NCBI GenBank assembly: GCA_041906465.1
Contig: JAYRJE010000012.1
Coordinates: 1-64,000 of the forward strand
Direction of reading: 5' to 3'
Source of the DNA: Didemnitutus sp041906465
GTDB taxonomy: Bacteria; Verrucomicrobiota; Verrucomicrobiia; Opitutales; Opitutaceae
DNA length: 64,000 nucleotides
Shown here in pieces: positions 35,106 through 44,157 of the stretch. The notes under the pieces were generated by a model. The model was given only the letters and a program-made list of their open reading frames with translations, was not told the DNA's origin and searched no databases. Positions within the stretch are counted from its first letter, which is position 1; each line of letters begins with the position of its first letter. The translations under genes and the position numbers were made by a program.

Positions 35106-37448
35106 TTACCGCGCGAGCGCGAGATAGCCCCACACATACGCGTTGGGGGCGATGTTGCGGTGCACGGTGTATTCCGACATCGGCGAGAACATCCCGACGT
35201 CGAAGTAGGATTCGAGCACCGGCCACGACTCGGCCTTGGGGTAGACGAACTGGCGGAAGCTGTTCACGACCGCTTGGTGGCGGGGCAGGATGTTGTTTCG
35301 CGGATCGAACGGGCCGTTGACCGTCAGGCCCGGCGGCAGCGGCTGATGGCTCGCGTAGGAATCCTCATGCACCATGTGGTGCTGGAAATTCGTGCCGACG
35401 CCCGTGGTGTAGCAGAGGTTCAGCGGATTCGCGCCGGCGCCCTGCTGGCAGGCGAGGATCGCGGCCTGCAAGTATTTCGGATCGTGCGTCACGTAATGGG
35501 CGCGGACGATCGGGACCGCGTCGGGGATAACGGAGATACTGTAGGCGACTTTCTTGCCGTCGGAGCTGACCCAGCGGAATCCGGTCTGCGCGATCTCGCG
35601 CAGCCGCGACCCGGCGCCGGCGACGAGCGCGCGCTGGAAGTTCTCCTTCACTACGGCGCTCACGCCCGGCCGGTCCGTGCGCCAGTAAATCCAGCCGGCT
35701 TCGTCCTGCGGATCGTAGATGCCGGTGCCGGGATTGTGGCCGTGATAGACGGCGGTCTTCGCGTCACGGAAACGCGTGCCGGCGAGGAACATTTTTTCCC
35801 ACACAGACTCGCCGGTCAGGCGGAAAAATTCCACCGCGGCGAGGAGTCGCTCGCCGTCCTTCCCTTCCTCGGGCTGCGCTTGCGCTTTCTGATCCGCCCA
35901 ACGGAAGGCGCGGAGCGCGCTCTCGCGGTAATGCGCGGCGAGCGTGGCGTCCTTTTTCTCGAGGAGAAATGCCGCGTGCGCCGCCACCGCCGCGTATTTG
36001 TAGCTCATCGTCACGCTCGGCGCGTAGGCCATGACGGTCTGCGACTCCTGCCAGCTGGCTTCGCCGCGCCGCGGATGTTCCGCCGATTCGATGCCCGGCC
36101 TGATGCCGCCCTCGGCCGTCTGCAGGCGCGCGTGGAAATCGACGAACCACAGCGCCTCGTTCAGCACGTCGGGCAGCGCGTCGGCCGATTCCGGGATATT
36201 GAGGTTCAGCTTCTCGAAGCGGCGCGGCGCCATTTCGTAAAGGTCGAACAGCAGGCGCGGCACGTAGGCGTGAATCGGACGCCGATCCCAATCACCCGCG
36301 TCCATGTAGCCGCCCCAAGCGTTGGGCACGATTTCGTCGGCCCGGCCCGCCACAATCGCGCGGAAGCCGCCGCCTTTGCCGGGCTCGTAGGACGTGTGAT
36401 AGACGCGCACGCCGTCGTCGGGATGAAACGGACGCGGACGGCGATACTCCGTGTAAGGCGGCCCGAGCGCGATGCCGCTGCGCTGGTGATAGAGACCTCG
36501 CACGGACACCGTGAACGCTTTCGTCCACGTATCGTCTCCGATCGCAAAAGGAATCGAGCAACCCACGCCGTCGACACTCACGCGATAGTCGCCTGACTGG
36601 CCGAGCGCGCTGAAATCGAGTTCGTAGACGTCCGCGTTTTCGTAGTTGTTCGTGTCGTCCGCGGCCGCTTTGGCGAGGCGACCCTTGCCGGAAAACGCCA
36701 CCTTGCCGCTCGCCGCGTCGATAACGCTGAACTGCGGCTCGCGGCCGAACGAGAGACCGCCGCCGTCGCCCATCCAGCACGAGAGGAACGCGACCTTCGC
36801 CGGATCGTCTGGACGGAATCCGATCTGCGAAACGTGCACCGCGTCGCTGGCCAGCGTCGCGGGATCGTAGACGAACGCCGCCTCGGACGTCTCCAGCGCG
36901 CCGGATTGGAAATGCAACGTGTAGTGTTTTCCGGACGCGAGGGGTGTTGCGAATTTCAGATAGAGATAATGATCCTGCGGCGCCGCGTTCTTCTCCGCCG
37001 TGCGGCAGAAATCGAACGGCCGGCTCTTGCGATACACCGCCGCCGGAGTCGCTGCGTCGCCCGGCGCGGATCCGTCCGCCTGCAGCCGATAGCTCTCCGG
37101 CCGGCTCGCCCACTCCACGTCGAGCGGCTCGCCCCGCAGTTCATCGCATGTGAAAAGCAACTTTCCTTCCGCGCCCGCCAGCGCGCCGATCAGTTTGCCA
37201 CTGCGCCGGACGAAGCGATAATGTCCGTCGGAGATGTCGTCGCCGGGCTGCGCGGTGAACGGCACCTGGCGCCCGTGCTCGACGTGTTGCGCGCGGATGC
37301 GCACCAGCACGATCGTCGGCGCGACGGTGCCGACGGAAACGACATGCGGCAATTCCGCCACTGCGGCGAACGCGCTTGTAGCGGCGAACAACGCGGCGAT
37401 CGAGAACGCGCGCGGGAGAGACGAAAGGAGAGAGTGGCTTGAGAACAT
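35106..37448 (-). CDS. GH9 glycosidase with N-terminal Ig-like domain
   Basis: About 780 residues. Signal peptide (about 1-29), an immunoglobulin-like CelD_N domain (about 205-300), then the (alpha/alpha)6 GH9 catalytic domain. YMDAGDWD (Asp about 383 and 386, catalytic base region), QGAGANPLNLCYTTGVG (family signature with the His/Arg region after it) and SEYTVHRN (acid Glu about 759) are all present. GH9 enzymes are mostly endo- or exo-acting beta-1,4-glucanases; some act on other beta-glucans or glucosamine polymers. The first 200 residues are an additional beta-rich region. ATG at 37448 is preferred over GTG at 37460. The propeller gene lies 46 bp upstream and the receptor 90 bp downstream. 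Confidence 0.87.
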   Translation of the reverse strand: MFSSHSLLSSLPRAFSIAALFAATSAFAAVAELPHVVSVGTVAPTIVLVRIRAQHVEHGRQVPFTAQPGDDISDGHYRFVRRSGKLIGALAGAEGKLLFTCDELRGEPLDVEWASRPESYRLQADGSAPGDAATPAAVYRKSRPFDFCRTAEKNAAPQDHYLYLKFATPLASGKHYTLHFQSGALETSEAAFVYDPATLASDAVHVSQIGFRPDDPAKVAFLSCWMGDGGGLSFGREPQFSVIDAASGKVAFSGKGRLAKAAADDTNNYENADVYELDFSALGQSGDYRVSVDGVGCSIPFAIGDDTWTKAFTVSVRGLYHQRSGIALGPPYTEYRRPRPFHPDDGVRVYHTSYEPGKGGGFRAIVAGRADEIVPNAWGGYMDAGDWDRRPIHAYVPRLLFDLYEMAPRRFEKLNLNIPESADALPDVLNEALWFVDFHARLQTAEGGIRPGIESAEHPRRGEASWQESQTVMAYAPSVTMSYKYAAVAAHAAFLLEKKDATLAAHYRESALRAFRWADQKAQAQPEEGKDGERLLAAVEFFRLTGESVWEKMFLAGTRFRDAKTAVYHGHNPGTGIYDPQDEAGWIYWRTDRPGVSAVVKENFQRALVAGAGSRLREIAQTGFRWVSSDGKKVAYSISVIPDAVPIVRAHYVTHDPKYLQAAILACQQGAGANPLNLCYTTGVGTNFQHHMVHEDSYASHQPLPPGLTVNGPFDPRNNILPRHQAVVNSFRQFVYPKAESWPVLESYFDVGMFSPMSEYTVHRNIAPNAYVWGYLALAR

Positions 37449-37494
37449 GGCAAGAGGCACGGGGATGAGCAGGAGCGGGCGGACGCGGGGGCGA

Positions 37495-38814
37495 TCAGTC
37501 CTTCGCCGCGGTCGGCAGCGTGACCTTCACCAAGCCGATGTAGCCGCCGCCATGGTGCGCAAAATACACGTTGCCCTGGCTATCACGGATGTTCGTGCCG
37601 CTGATGTAGCCGTTGCCGACGAAGGCGGGCACGTCGGCGACCCGCTCCGACGTCCGCGTCGCGAGGTCGAAGCGATACAGGCCGAGCGGCACTTGCGGTC
37701 CACGCGCCTGCTTCTCGCCCTCTTCGCGCAGGCCCGCTTCCTTCTTCAGGATGTGTTTGCGGAGCGGGATCGAGTAGATCGATTTCTCGTCCGCGGACAG
37801 CGCCATGCCGAGGAAATGCGGCGCCAGGTAGAGATGCTCGCCGTCGGGAACCTCGCGTCGTTCCGACTCGGGAATTAGGTTGCCGATGCGCTCGACGGAA
37901 TCGGTCTCCGGGTGCAGCTGGTAGAGATCGCCGCGATCCGTCGTGATGTAGATGGCCTTGCTGCCGCGAGTGCGCACGCTGCCGTTCCAGTAGGCCGGAT
38001 CGATGTCGATCGGTCCCGAGCGACGGCGCGCGTTGAGATCGTAATAATACATGTGCGCGCGTCCCTTGCCCCACGAATCGGGCGAATACATGTAATAGAT
38101 TTTTCCGTTCGGTGCGGGCACGACTTCGCGCGTGACGTGATGGCCGAATTCCTCCGGCACGCCCGGCACGACGACGCGCGGTTGTGCGGTCTTCGGATCA
38201 TAGACCAGCAGGTCACCGTGCGGCACGGTGAACGCCGCGATGAGTCCCTCGTCGGGCATCGGCGACAGGCACATGAAGCCGCGCTGCGGAAAGAAGACGC
38301 CATCCGGCTGGTTAGCGCTGAGATCTTCGATGCGGTCGGCGGCCGGATCGTAGGCCATGAGATGCGCGCCGTGGCTGGACGCGGCGATCTCCATCTGGCG
38401 CGGGCTCGCGGACGACGCGTCGTGGAAGCCCATCGTGCCGATGTAGATTTTCCCATTGAGCCACGGCAGGTGCGTGTGGCCCTTCTCGATGCGTTCGCCT
38501 TCGCGCCACGTGCCGGCCTTTTTTGCCGCTGCGGACAGCGTGCCGACGAGGCGGCGCTCGCCGCTCTTCGAGCGATACTGGAACAGCGCGCAGTCCGCGG
38601 AATCGCCGTCGGGGCCGCCGAAGACGACGTAGACATTGTCCGCGGGATCGATGCCGATCGCGTGCCACGACCATTGCAGTTTCACTGAAAGTCCCGACGC
38701 GAGGTCGTTGAACTTGATAACGTCGAACTTCGCGTCGGCGCCGAAGGCGACCGCCGCGAAACCGGAGAGCGAGACCGCAAGCGCGGCGAAGAAGGAACAG
38801 CACCTGTGCTTCAT
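37495..38814 (-). CDS. exported beta-propeller protein
   Basis: About 439 residues from ATG 38814, with a signal peptide (residues 1-25, ending AVAFGA). The rest consists of repeated four-stranded blade-like segments (NVYVVFGGPDGD, KIYIGTMGFHDA, KIYYMYSPDSWGKG, AIYITTDRGDLYQL, NVYFAHHGGGYIG). This is a seven- or eight-bladed propeller of the kind found in polysaccharide lyases and sugar-binding proteins. Conserved His residues (FGHHVTREV, LAPHFLG, FAHHGGG) could bind metal, as in oligogalacturonate or ulvan-type propeller lyases, but no family is certain. First gene of the locus 2 operon; a candidate ECF promoter lies 86-115 bp upstream. Confidence 0.7.
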   Translation of the reverse strand: MKHRCCSFFAALAVSLSGFAAVAFGADAKFDVIKFNDLASGLSVKLQWSWHAIGIDPADNVYVVFGGPDGDSADCALFQYRSKSGERRLVGTLSAAAKKAGTWREGERIEKGHTHLPWLNGKIYIGTMGFHDASSASPRQMEIAASSHGAHLMAYDPAADRIEDLSANQPDGVFFPQRGFMCLSPMPDEGLIAAFTVPHGDLLVYDPKTAQPRVVVPGVPEEFGHHVTREVVPAPNGKIYYMYSPDSWGKGRAHMYYYDLNARRRSGPIDIDPAYWNGSVRTRGSKAIYITTDRGDLYQLHPETDSVERIGNLIPESERREVPDGEHLYLAPHFLGMALSADEKSIYSIPLRKHILKKEAGLREEGEKQARGPQVPLGLYRFDLATRTSERVADVPAFVGNGYISGTNIRDSQGNVYFAHHGGGYIGLVKVTLPTAAKD

Positions 38815-39107
38815 GAGGGGAACGGAGAAGGCAACGACCAGCGCATGACGGCAGCGGCTTCGGCTGCGTCGGATGAGGAATGCGTTGGTGTTGTGCCGTA
38901 ACGACGCCACGCGGCGAAAAAACCTTTACGCGCATTTTTGCGCGCGGCATTTTTCCTCCGCGTGCATGAGCGCGAGAACCGGAGAAACGCCTACGGTGAT
39001 TTCACCCGCGACGCTGTAAACACGGGCAGTATTTGTCGCATTTTGAAAAACAGCGCTTGCGTTCGTTTTAATTTTCCAACGCAAATCGCGCGTCGCTTCT
39101 CGTCTAC
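38815..39107. other. divergent intergenic region
   Basis: A 293-bp region between the minus-strand propeller operon and the plus-strand sigma-factor gene. It holds the bipartite promoter-like element at 38900-38929 (minus) and an A/T-rich patch at about 39040-39080 that may contain the sigma-gene promoter. No gene is seen. Confidence 0.6.
38900..38929 (-). promoter_or_regulatory. candidate ECF promoter, locus 2 operon
   Basis: On the minus strand from 38929: GTAAAGGTTTT, 11 bases, GCGTCGTT. The same two blocks with the same spacing occur at 40761-40790 on the plus strand. The CGTC in the downstream block is a frequent core of ECF -10 boxes, and the spacing between blocks suits -35/-10 elements. 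The ATG of the propeller gene is about 86 bp downstream. Confidence 0.6.
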
Positions 39108-39686
39108 GTGGAACCCCTCTTGCCCAGTTCGGAGTCGACGACCGGCGCGGACCAAGACCGCTGGTTCATGGAAGAAGTGCACCCGCACGAGTCTTCCCTG
39201 CGTTCGTATTTGCAGAGCTCCTATCCGACGGTGCGCGACGTCGATGACGTGGTGCAGGAGTCCTATATTCGATTACTGAAGGCCCGCGCAACTCGTCCGA
39301 TTCAGTGTGCCCGTGCGTTCCTTTTCGGCATCGCCCAGCACCTTGCGGTGGACGTCATTCGCAAGGAACGACGCACGACCGGACGTGAAGTTGTAATGGA
39401 TTTGGACTCGCTCAGCGTCTTGGAAGGTAAAGCGGATGCCGCGGAGATGAGCTGCACGCAGGAAGAGATCGCTCTTCTTGCCGAGGCCATCCACTCGCTG
39501 CCGACGCGCTGCCGTGAAGTCATGATCCTGCGCAAATTCGAACGACTGTCTCATCAGGAGATCGCCCAACGCTTGGGCATCGCCCCCGCCACGGTGGAGG
39601 TGCAGATTTTTCGTGGCATGGAGAAGTGCGCGCGCTACCTGCGTAGCCGCGGAGTGAAACTCGGGTTGCGCGACCAGTCCCCATGA
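39108..39686 (+). CDS. ECF RNA polymerase sigma factor, FecI-like
   Basis: A 192-residue extracytoplasmic-function sigma factor. Region 2 at about 28-95 contains DVDDVVQESYIRLL (core binding) and FLFGIAQHLAVDVIRKE (-10 recognition). Region 4 at about 120-178 contains LPTRCREVMILRKFERLSHQ and a helix-turn-helix (IAQRLGIAPATVEVQIFRGM). The stop overlaps the start of the FecR gene (ATGA), the standard sigma/anti-sigma pairing. GTG at 39108 is used; ATG at 39168 is a shorter choice that would still retain region 2. It probably drives the receptor operons on both sides. Confidence 0.93.
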   Translation: MEPLLPSSESTTGADQDRWFMEEVHPHESSLRSYLQSSYPTVRDVDDVVQESYIRLLKARATRPIQCARAFLFGIAQHLAVDVIRKERRTTGREVVMDLDSLSVLEGKADAAEMSCTQEEIALLAEAIHSLPTRCREVMILRKFERLSHQEIAQRLGIAPATVEVQIFRGMEKCARYLRSRGVKLGLRDQSP

Positions 39687-40732
39687 ACGCACGCGCCACC
39701 TCTTCCCGGACCATCGAGTCGCAGGCTGCCGCGTGGCTGGCCCGCCGCGACGCCGGCATGAGCGCCGCGGAAAAGGCCGCATTCGAAAGCTGGTGCGCCG
39801 CCGATCCGCGGCACGCGTCCGCAGTCAACGAGGTCGCGTCCGCATGGAACGCGTTCGATCGCCCGCTCGCGACTGGCCAGGGCGACGCCCTGCGCGGCCA
39901 GCTCGAGGCACTGCAGCAGCGCGATCGCCGCCGCTGGAGAGTGCGCAGCACTATGGCGCTGGCCGCGGCCGCGTGCGTCGCGGTGATGTTCGTATTTTAT
40001 CGTCCGAGTTCCGCGCCCGTTCCGGTTGCGGCCAACACGACGACGGCACGCGTCATCCAGCCGGAACGCCGAACGCTCCCGGACGGTTCGGTCGTCGAAT
40101 TGAAGCGCGGCGCCGAGATCACTGTGGCCTTCACGCCGGATCGGCGCACCGTGATTCTCCAGAAGGGCGTGGCCCATTTTTCCGTCACGAAAAACCCGAA
40201 CCGCCCATTCATCGTCGACACCGGCAAGGTCAGCGTGCGCGCCGTCGGCACGGCGTTTGCGGTCGATCTCGGACGCTCGGAAGTCGAGGTGCTCGTCACC
40301 GAAGGCCGCGTCAGCGTCAACGCGAGTCCGGCTGCGCCCACGGACACGGCTGCGCCCGCAGCGGCGATGGCCACGCCGAGCGACGCGGCATTGACATCCT
40401 TCGTCGACGCCAACCAGCGCACGGTAGTCTCGCTGGAAAACGTCGCCAACATGCCGGCCGCGACCGCCATCACCGCGGCGGAGCTGACCGAGCGTCTCTC
40501 GTGGCGCCTGCCTTGGCTGGATTTTTCCGAGACGAGCGTCGCGGATGCAGTGGCCCTCTTTAACACCTACAACCACCAACAAATCCGCACGAGCGACTCG
40601 GCGGTCGCGGCGATGCGCGTGACCGGGCTTTTCCGGTCCGACAACCTTACGGGGTTCGTCCGCGCGCTGGAGGAACTGGGCGTGCGCGCCGAGCAACGCG
40701 GCAACGAGATCCAGTTGTATCGCGGCCAGTGA
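39683..40732 (+). CDS. FecR-type anti-sigma factor/regulator
   Basis: A 349-residue inner-membrane regulator. The N-terminal DUF4880-like segment (AAAWLARRDAGMSAAEKAAF, ESWCAADPRHASAV) binds the sigma factor. One transmembrane helix lies near 88-106. The periplasmic FecR domain has RTLPDGSVVELKRG, GVAHFSVTKNPNRPFIV and GTAFAVDL. The C-terminal region (about 275-345: FSETSVADAVALFNTYN, VTGLFRSDNLTGFVRAL) resembles the STN fold that contacts the receptor signalling domain. It relays ligand binding at the receptor to the overlapping sigma factor. Confidence 0.92.
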   Translation: MNARATSSRTIESQAAAWLARRDAGMSAAEKAAFESWCAADPRHASAVNEVASAWNAFDRPLATGQGDALRGQLEALQQRDRRRWRVRSTMALAAAACVAVMFVFYRPSSAPVPVAANTTTARVIQPERRTLPDGSVVELKRGAEITVAFTPDRRTVILQKGVAHFSVTKNPNRPFIVDTGKVSVRAVGTAFAVDLGRSEVEVLVTEGRVSVNASPAAPTDTAAPAAAMATPSDAALTSFVDANQRTVVSLENVANMPAATAITAAELTERLSWRLPWLDFSETSVADAVALFNTYNHQQIRTSDSAVAAMRVTGLFRSDNLTGFVRALEELGVRAEQRGNEIQLYRGQ

Positions 40733-40760
40733 GATTTTTTCGAAGAACGAGGATCTTTCT

Positions 40761-40790
40761 GTAAAGGTTTTCGTTCCGGTCTGCGTCGTT
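40761..40790 (+). promoter_or_regulatory. candidate ECF promoter, locus 3 receptor operon
   Basis: GTAAAGGTTTT at 40761-40771, 11 bases, GCGTCGTT at 40783-40790. The copy before locus 2 has the identical blocks and spacing. It lies after the FecR stop and about 60 bp before the STN gene, where the FecI-dependent promoter lies in fecIR-fecA systems. Confidence 0.6.
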
Positions 40791-40794
40791 CAGG

Positions 40795-40830
40795 CAAACC
40801 GGGCAGCCGTCATGCGGCACGCCCGGTTTG
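40795..40830 (+). promoter_or_regulatory. leader stem-loop before the STN gene
   Basis: CAAACCGGGC (40795-40804) pairs perfectly with 40821-40830, with an inner GCCG/CGGC stem and a 5-base tip. It starts 5 bp after the candidate -10 box and ends 20 bp before the ATG, so any transcript from that promoter would carry it in its leader. No T-run follows; stabilisation or translation control is more likely than termination. Confidence 0.5.
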
Positions 40831-40850
40831 CTGTCCCCTAAAACCGCCCC

Positions 40851-41258
40851 ATGCTCTGGCAAAAATTTTCGAAACTCGGGCTGTGCCGCCTTCTTTTCGC
40901 GGCCGTGTTGGCATTCGCCAGCGCGGCGGCAATGGCGCAGAACACGGCCCGCATGAGTTTCGACCTGCCGGGCGATGTGGCGGCGACGTCCCTCAAGAAT
41001 TTCGCGCGACAGTCGGGTTTGGAAGTGCTGATCAGCGCGGACCTTGGACGGAGCATTCGAACGCAGCCGGTCAAAGGAGATTTCACTCCGGGCGAAGCGG
41101 TGGAGCGCATGCTCCTCCGCACTGGTTTGGTGGCGAAGCAGGATGCGAAGACGGGCGCCATGATCATCAAGCTCGCAGAGAGCACGCTTGATCATGAGGG
41201 GGCGGACCAGCCGAACGACGGCACCGCTTCATCCCCTAAAAAAAAAACGACATCATGA
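40851..41258 (+). CDS. STN-domain protein separate from its receptor
   Basis: A 135-residue exported protein. Signal peptide (about 1-29), then a secretin/TonB short N-terminal (STN) domain at about 34-110: SFDLPGDVAATSLKNFARQS, GLEVLISADLG, VKGDFTPGEAVERML, LVAKQDAKTGAMII. STN is the signalling domain that touches FecR, and it is usually fused to the N-terminus of transducer TonB receptors. Here it is its own gene, ending with a Lys run encoded by ten A residues; its TGA overlaps the receptor ATG (ATGA). It could work as a free periplasmic adaptor between receptor and FecR. Confidence 0.85.
   Translation: MLWQKFSKLGLCRLLFAAVLAFASAAAMAQNTARMSFDLPGDVAATSLKNFARQSGLEVLISADLGRSIRTQPVKGDFTPGEAVERMLLRTGLVAKQDAKTGAMIIKLAESTLDHEGADQPNDGTASSPKKKTTS
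41238..41247 (+). other. A10 run, possible slippage/frameshift site
   Basis: Ten A residues followed by C give the heptamer A-AAA-AAC in the STN frame, seven bases before the receptor ATG. The receptor frame is -1 relative to the STN frame and is open from just after a TAA at 41237-41239. Slippage here would therefore fuse the STN protein to the receptor. Not proven. Confidence 0.4.
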
Positions 41259-44146
41259 TCGCTCGAAACTCTCATCCCCAGCGCGCCGCCTGGCTCGCTG
41301 GCCTGCTCGGCTTTCTCGCCGCGACTGAACCGCTCCCGGCGCAGTCCAGTCCCAGCAGCAATCCGTCCGCGCCAGCCACCGACGAAGTTGTCTCCCTCAA
41401 TCCGTTCGTCGTGAACGCGAGCGAGGACCGCGGCTACCAGGCCGAACAAACGCTCTCCGGCAGCCGCCTGCGCACGAACCTCAAGGACATCGCGACGCCT
41501 GTCACCGCGTTCACCGAGCAGTTCCTCCTCGATACCGCGATCACGAACACGGACGACCTCGCGAAATACATGCTGAACACGAACTATGACCTGAACGAGG
41601 AGGCCAACGGCCAAAACGGTCAGATCACGAGCGTGGCACGTCCGCTGAAAATGCGCGGCCTCAACGGCGGCGACGTCACGATCAACTTCTTCAAGATCGG
41701 CTCGCGCAGCGACACGTTCTCGACGGAGCGCGTCGAACAAGCGCGCGGCCCGAATGCAATCCTCTTCGGCATCGGCAGCGCGGGCGGCATCGTCAACGTC
41801 ACGACGAAGCGCGCGAACCTCAGCCGCAACAACGGCAGCTTCGCCGCGCAAATCCGCTCCTACGACGGCAGCCGCCTCGAAGGCGACTACAACCAGGTTA
41901 TCATTCCCGGCAAGCTGGCCGTGCGCGTCGCCGGCGTCACCAGCGACACCAACAGCTGGCGCAACTACGCGTTCAACGACGCCGATCGCCTCTACGCCAC
42001 GCTGAAGTTCAAGCCGACTGCCAAAGCCGAGTTCAACTTCATGCTCGAGACCGGCACGATGGACCGCGCCGTGAAGCGCACCTTTACTGCCCTCGACGCC
42101 TACACACCGTGGCGCGACGCCGGCCGCAACCTCTCATCCACCGCGAACGCCGCCCTCGGCATCGCGTCGCTCGGCAACGCCGCCTACATCGTGTTCGACA
42201 GCGCGACCGGCACGCTCACCAACTGGCGCAACAAGACGAAGAGCGCCAACGCGAGCAACATCAGCGGTCAATCGCGTGTGCTCACTGATTTCAGCGTCCT
42301 CCCGCGCGAAACCTCCATCACCGGACCAGGCTTTGACCAAACGCAGGACTACACGTGGTTCATGGGCACGCTCAACTACGCCTTCACGCGCGACTGGAAC
42401 CTCGAGATCGCCGCCGTCCGCTCCGACGACCTCGTCGTGATCAACGACAACCAGCAGGGTTTCGAACAATTCCTCTACGTCGATACGAACCCGACGCTCC
42501 CGAACGGCACGACGAATCCGAACGCCGGCCGCGCTTACCTCGAGACCCAGCCGCTGCGCGCCACCCGCGACAACCGCACCGACCGCGTTCGCGCCACCAT
42601 GAGCTTCACCAAGGATCTCGGCCGCTGGGGCGAGCACACCATCGCCGCCGTCGAAGAATACGGCTGGAATCTCGCCAGCACCGAACAGGCGCGCGAGTTC
42701 ATCATCTCCAACAACGCGCCGAGCCTCGCCTCGCCGGAAGCGGCGGCGAACCGCATCTATCGCCGCACCTACGTCGATCTGAACGGCCCCTCGGAAAACA
42801 TCGTCATGGCGAATCCCTATGCCGCGAGCACCAATGGTCTCACGGAAACGCTCAGCGGTGCCACCTACCAGACCGCGCTCATCCCCTTCAGCGCCGGCAC
42901 GCAAATCAACGAAACCAAGACGCTCAGCACTATCGCCATGCTGCAAAGCGCCTTCTGGAATCGCCGCATCCACACGATCATCGGCGCCTCCCGGGACGAA
43001 CGCACCGTGACCCGCTCGACCCAGACGCGCGAAGCGCTCGCGGGCTTCACCAACGGTATCCTCCGCGCTGTGCGGGGCACCGCCGCCGCCGATGATCCGG
43101 TCGCGACCAACTACGCGTTCAGCGGCGTGTATCACGTCACCGACTGGCTTTCGCTCTCCTACAGCCAGGCGCGCAACAAGGACGTGCCGAACAACACCGC
43201 CGCCGTCCTCTACGGCCTCGACGGCGTCTCGCAGACCCGCTTTCAGCCGGCGCAGGGCAAGAGCCAGGACATGGGCATCAAGCTCGACCTGCTCGATCAC
43301 CGCATCGCCGTGAATGCGCTTTACTACGAGACCTCCGCCGCCGGCGACAATGAGTTCGCCACCGGCGTGAACAACTCCGACCTGAACAACATTTGGGGCG
43401 CACTCAATCGCGACGGCGTCGTCAACCCGCTCACGGGCCAGGTCGCCGCCGCTTCCCCCGAAGCGAGCAACGCCCAGACGTTCGACCAACGCTCGCAGGG
43501 TTACGAACTCTCGCTCACTGCGAACCTCACGCCAAACTGGCGCCTCTCCCTCGGCGGCTCCCACTCGGTCGTCGCGCGCACGAACATCGGACCGGAAATG
43601 CAGGCGCACCTCGCGGTCATTCGCCCGCTCTTCGAAGCAAACCGCACGCGACCACTCGCGACCCCCTCGGGTAGTATCCAGACGATCGGCGACATGCTTG
43701 CCCAAATCGACGCGCAGGCGCTCTCTAACTACGTCGTCGCGGACGGTCGCCGCCCGATCGGCCAGATCCCAAACAAGTTCAATCTCCGCACGACCTACGA
43801 GTTCACCGAAGGGTGGCTCAAGGGCGTCAGCCTCGGCGGCGGCGCGCGCTACTATGGCCGGCCGGTGATCGGCTTCGTGCCCGGCTCCGCGTCCGCGTCC
43901 GGCACGGTCGTCCCGTTCAGCTACTACCGCGGCTCGGAGCAGTTCTTCGTCGACGCCAACATCGCGTATCGCCGCAAGTTCAAAGCCTTCGGCCACTCGG
44001 TGAACTGGAGTCTCCAGCTCAACGTCGACAACCTGCTCGACAACGACGCGTTCGTCCGCCTCCGCGTGTCCGAAACGGGCGCGCTGCAAAACTACCGCTT
44101 CAACGATCCGCGCGAGTGGATCCTGACCAGCCGGTTCTCCTTCTGA
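41255..44146 (+). CDS. TonB-dependent outer-membrane receptor
   Basis: A 963-residue receptor. Its own signal peptide (WLAGLLGFLAATEPLPAQ, about 12-30) is followed by LNPFVVNASEDRGYQAEQTL, the plug opening variant used here, then the plug (RVEQARGPNAILFG, GGIVNVTTKR) and the barrel, ending REWILTSRFSF with the terminal Phe. Its ATG overlaps the STN gene stop. Together with the FecI/FecR pair it forms a trans-envelope signalling and uptake system, but with the STN domain on a separate chain. First structural gene of the long locus 3 operon; a stem-loop follows 11 bp after the stop. Confidence 0.92.
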   Translation: MIARNSHPQRAAWLAGLLGFLAATEPLPAQSSPSSNPSAPATDEVVSLNPFVVNASEDRGYQAEQTLSGSRLRTNLKDIATPVTAFTEQFLLDTAITNTDDLAKYMLNTNYDLNEEANGQNGQITSVARPLKMRGLNGGDVTINFFKIGSRSDTFSTERVEQARGPNAILFGIGSAGGIVNVTTKRANLSRNNGSFAAQIRSYDGSRLEGDYNQVIIPGKLAVRVAGVTSDTNSWRNYAFNDADRLYATLKFKPTAKAEFNFMLETGTMDRAVKRTFTALDAYTPWRDAGRNLSSTANAALGIASLGNAAYIVFDSATGTLTNWRNKTKSANASNISGQSRVLTDFSVLPRETSITGPGFDQTQDYTWFMGTLNYAFTRDWNLEIAAVRSDDLVVINDNQQGFEQFLYVDTNPTLPNGTTNPNAGRAYLETQPLRATRDNRTDRVRATMSFTKDLGRWGEHTIAAVEEYGWNLASTEQAREFIISNNAPSLASPEAAANRIYRRTYVDLNGPSENIVMANPYAASTNGLTETLSGATYQTALIPFSAGTQINETKTLSTIAMLQSAFWNRRIHTIIGASRDERTVTRSTQTREALAGFTNGILRAVRGTAAADDPVATNYAFSGVYHVTDWLSLSYSQARNKDVPNNTAAVLYGLDGVSQTRFQPAQGKSQDMGIKLDLLDHRIAVNALYYETSAAGDNEFATGVNNSDLNNIWGALNRDGVVNPLTGQVAAASPEASNAQTFDQRSQGYELSLTANLTPNWRLSLGGSHSVVARTNIGPEMQAHLAVIRPLFEANRTRPLATPSGSIQTIGDMLAQIDAQALSNYVVADGRRPIGQIPNKFNLRTTYEFTEGWLKGVSLGGGARYYGRPVIGFVPGSASASGTVVPFSYYRGSEQFFVDANIAYRRKFKAFGHSVNWSLQLNVDNLLDNDAFVRLRVSETGALQNYRFNDPREWILTSRFSF

Positions 44147-44157
44147 GTTGATTGTTC

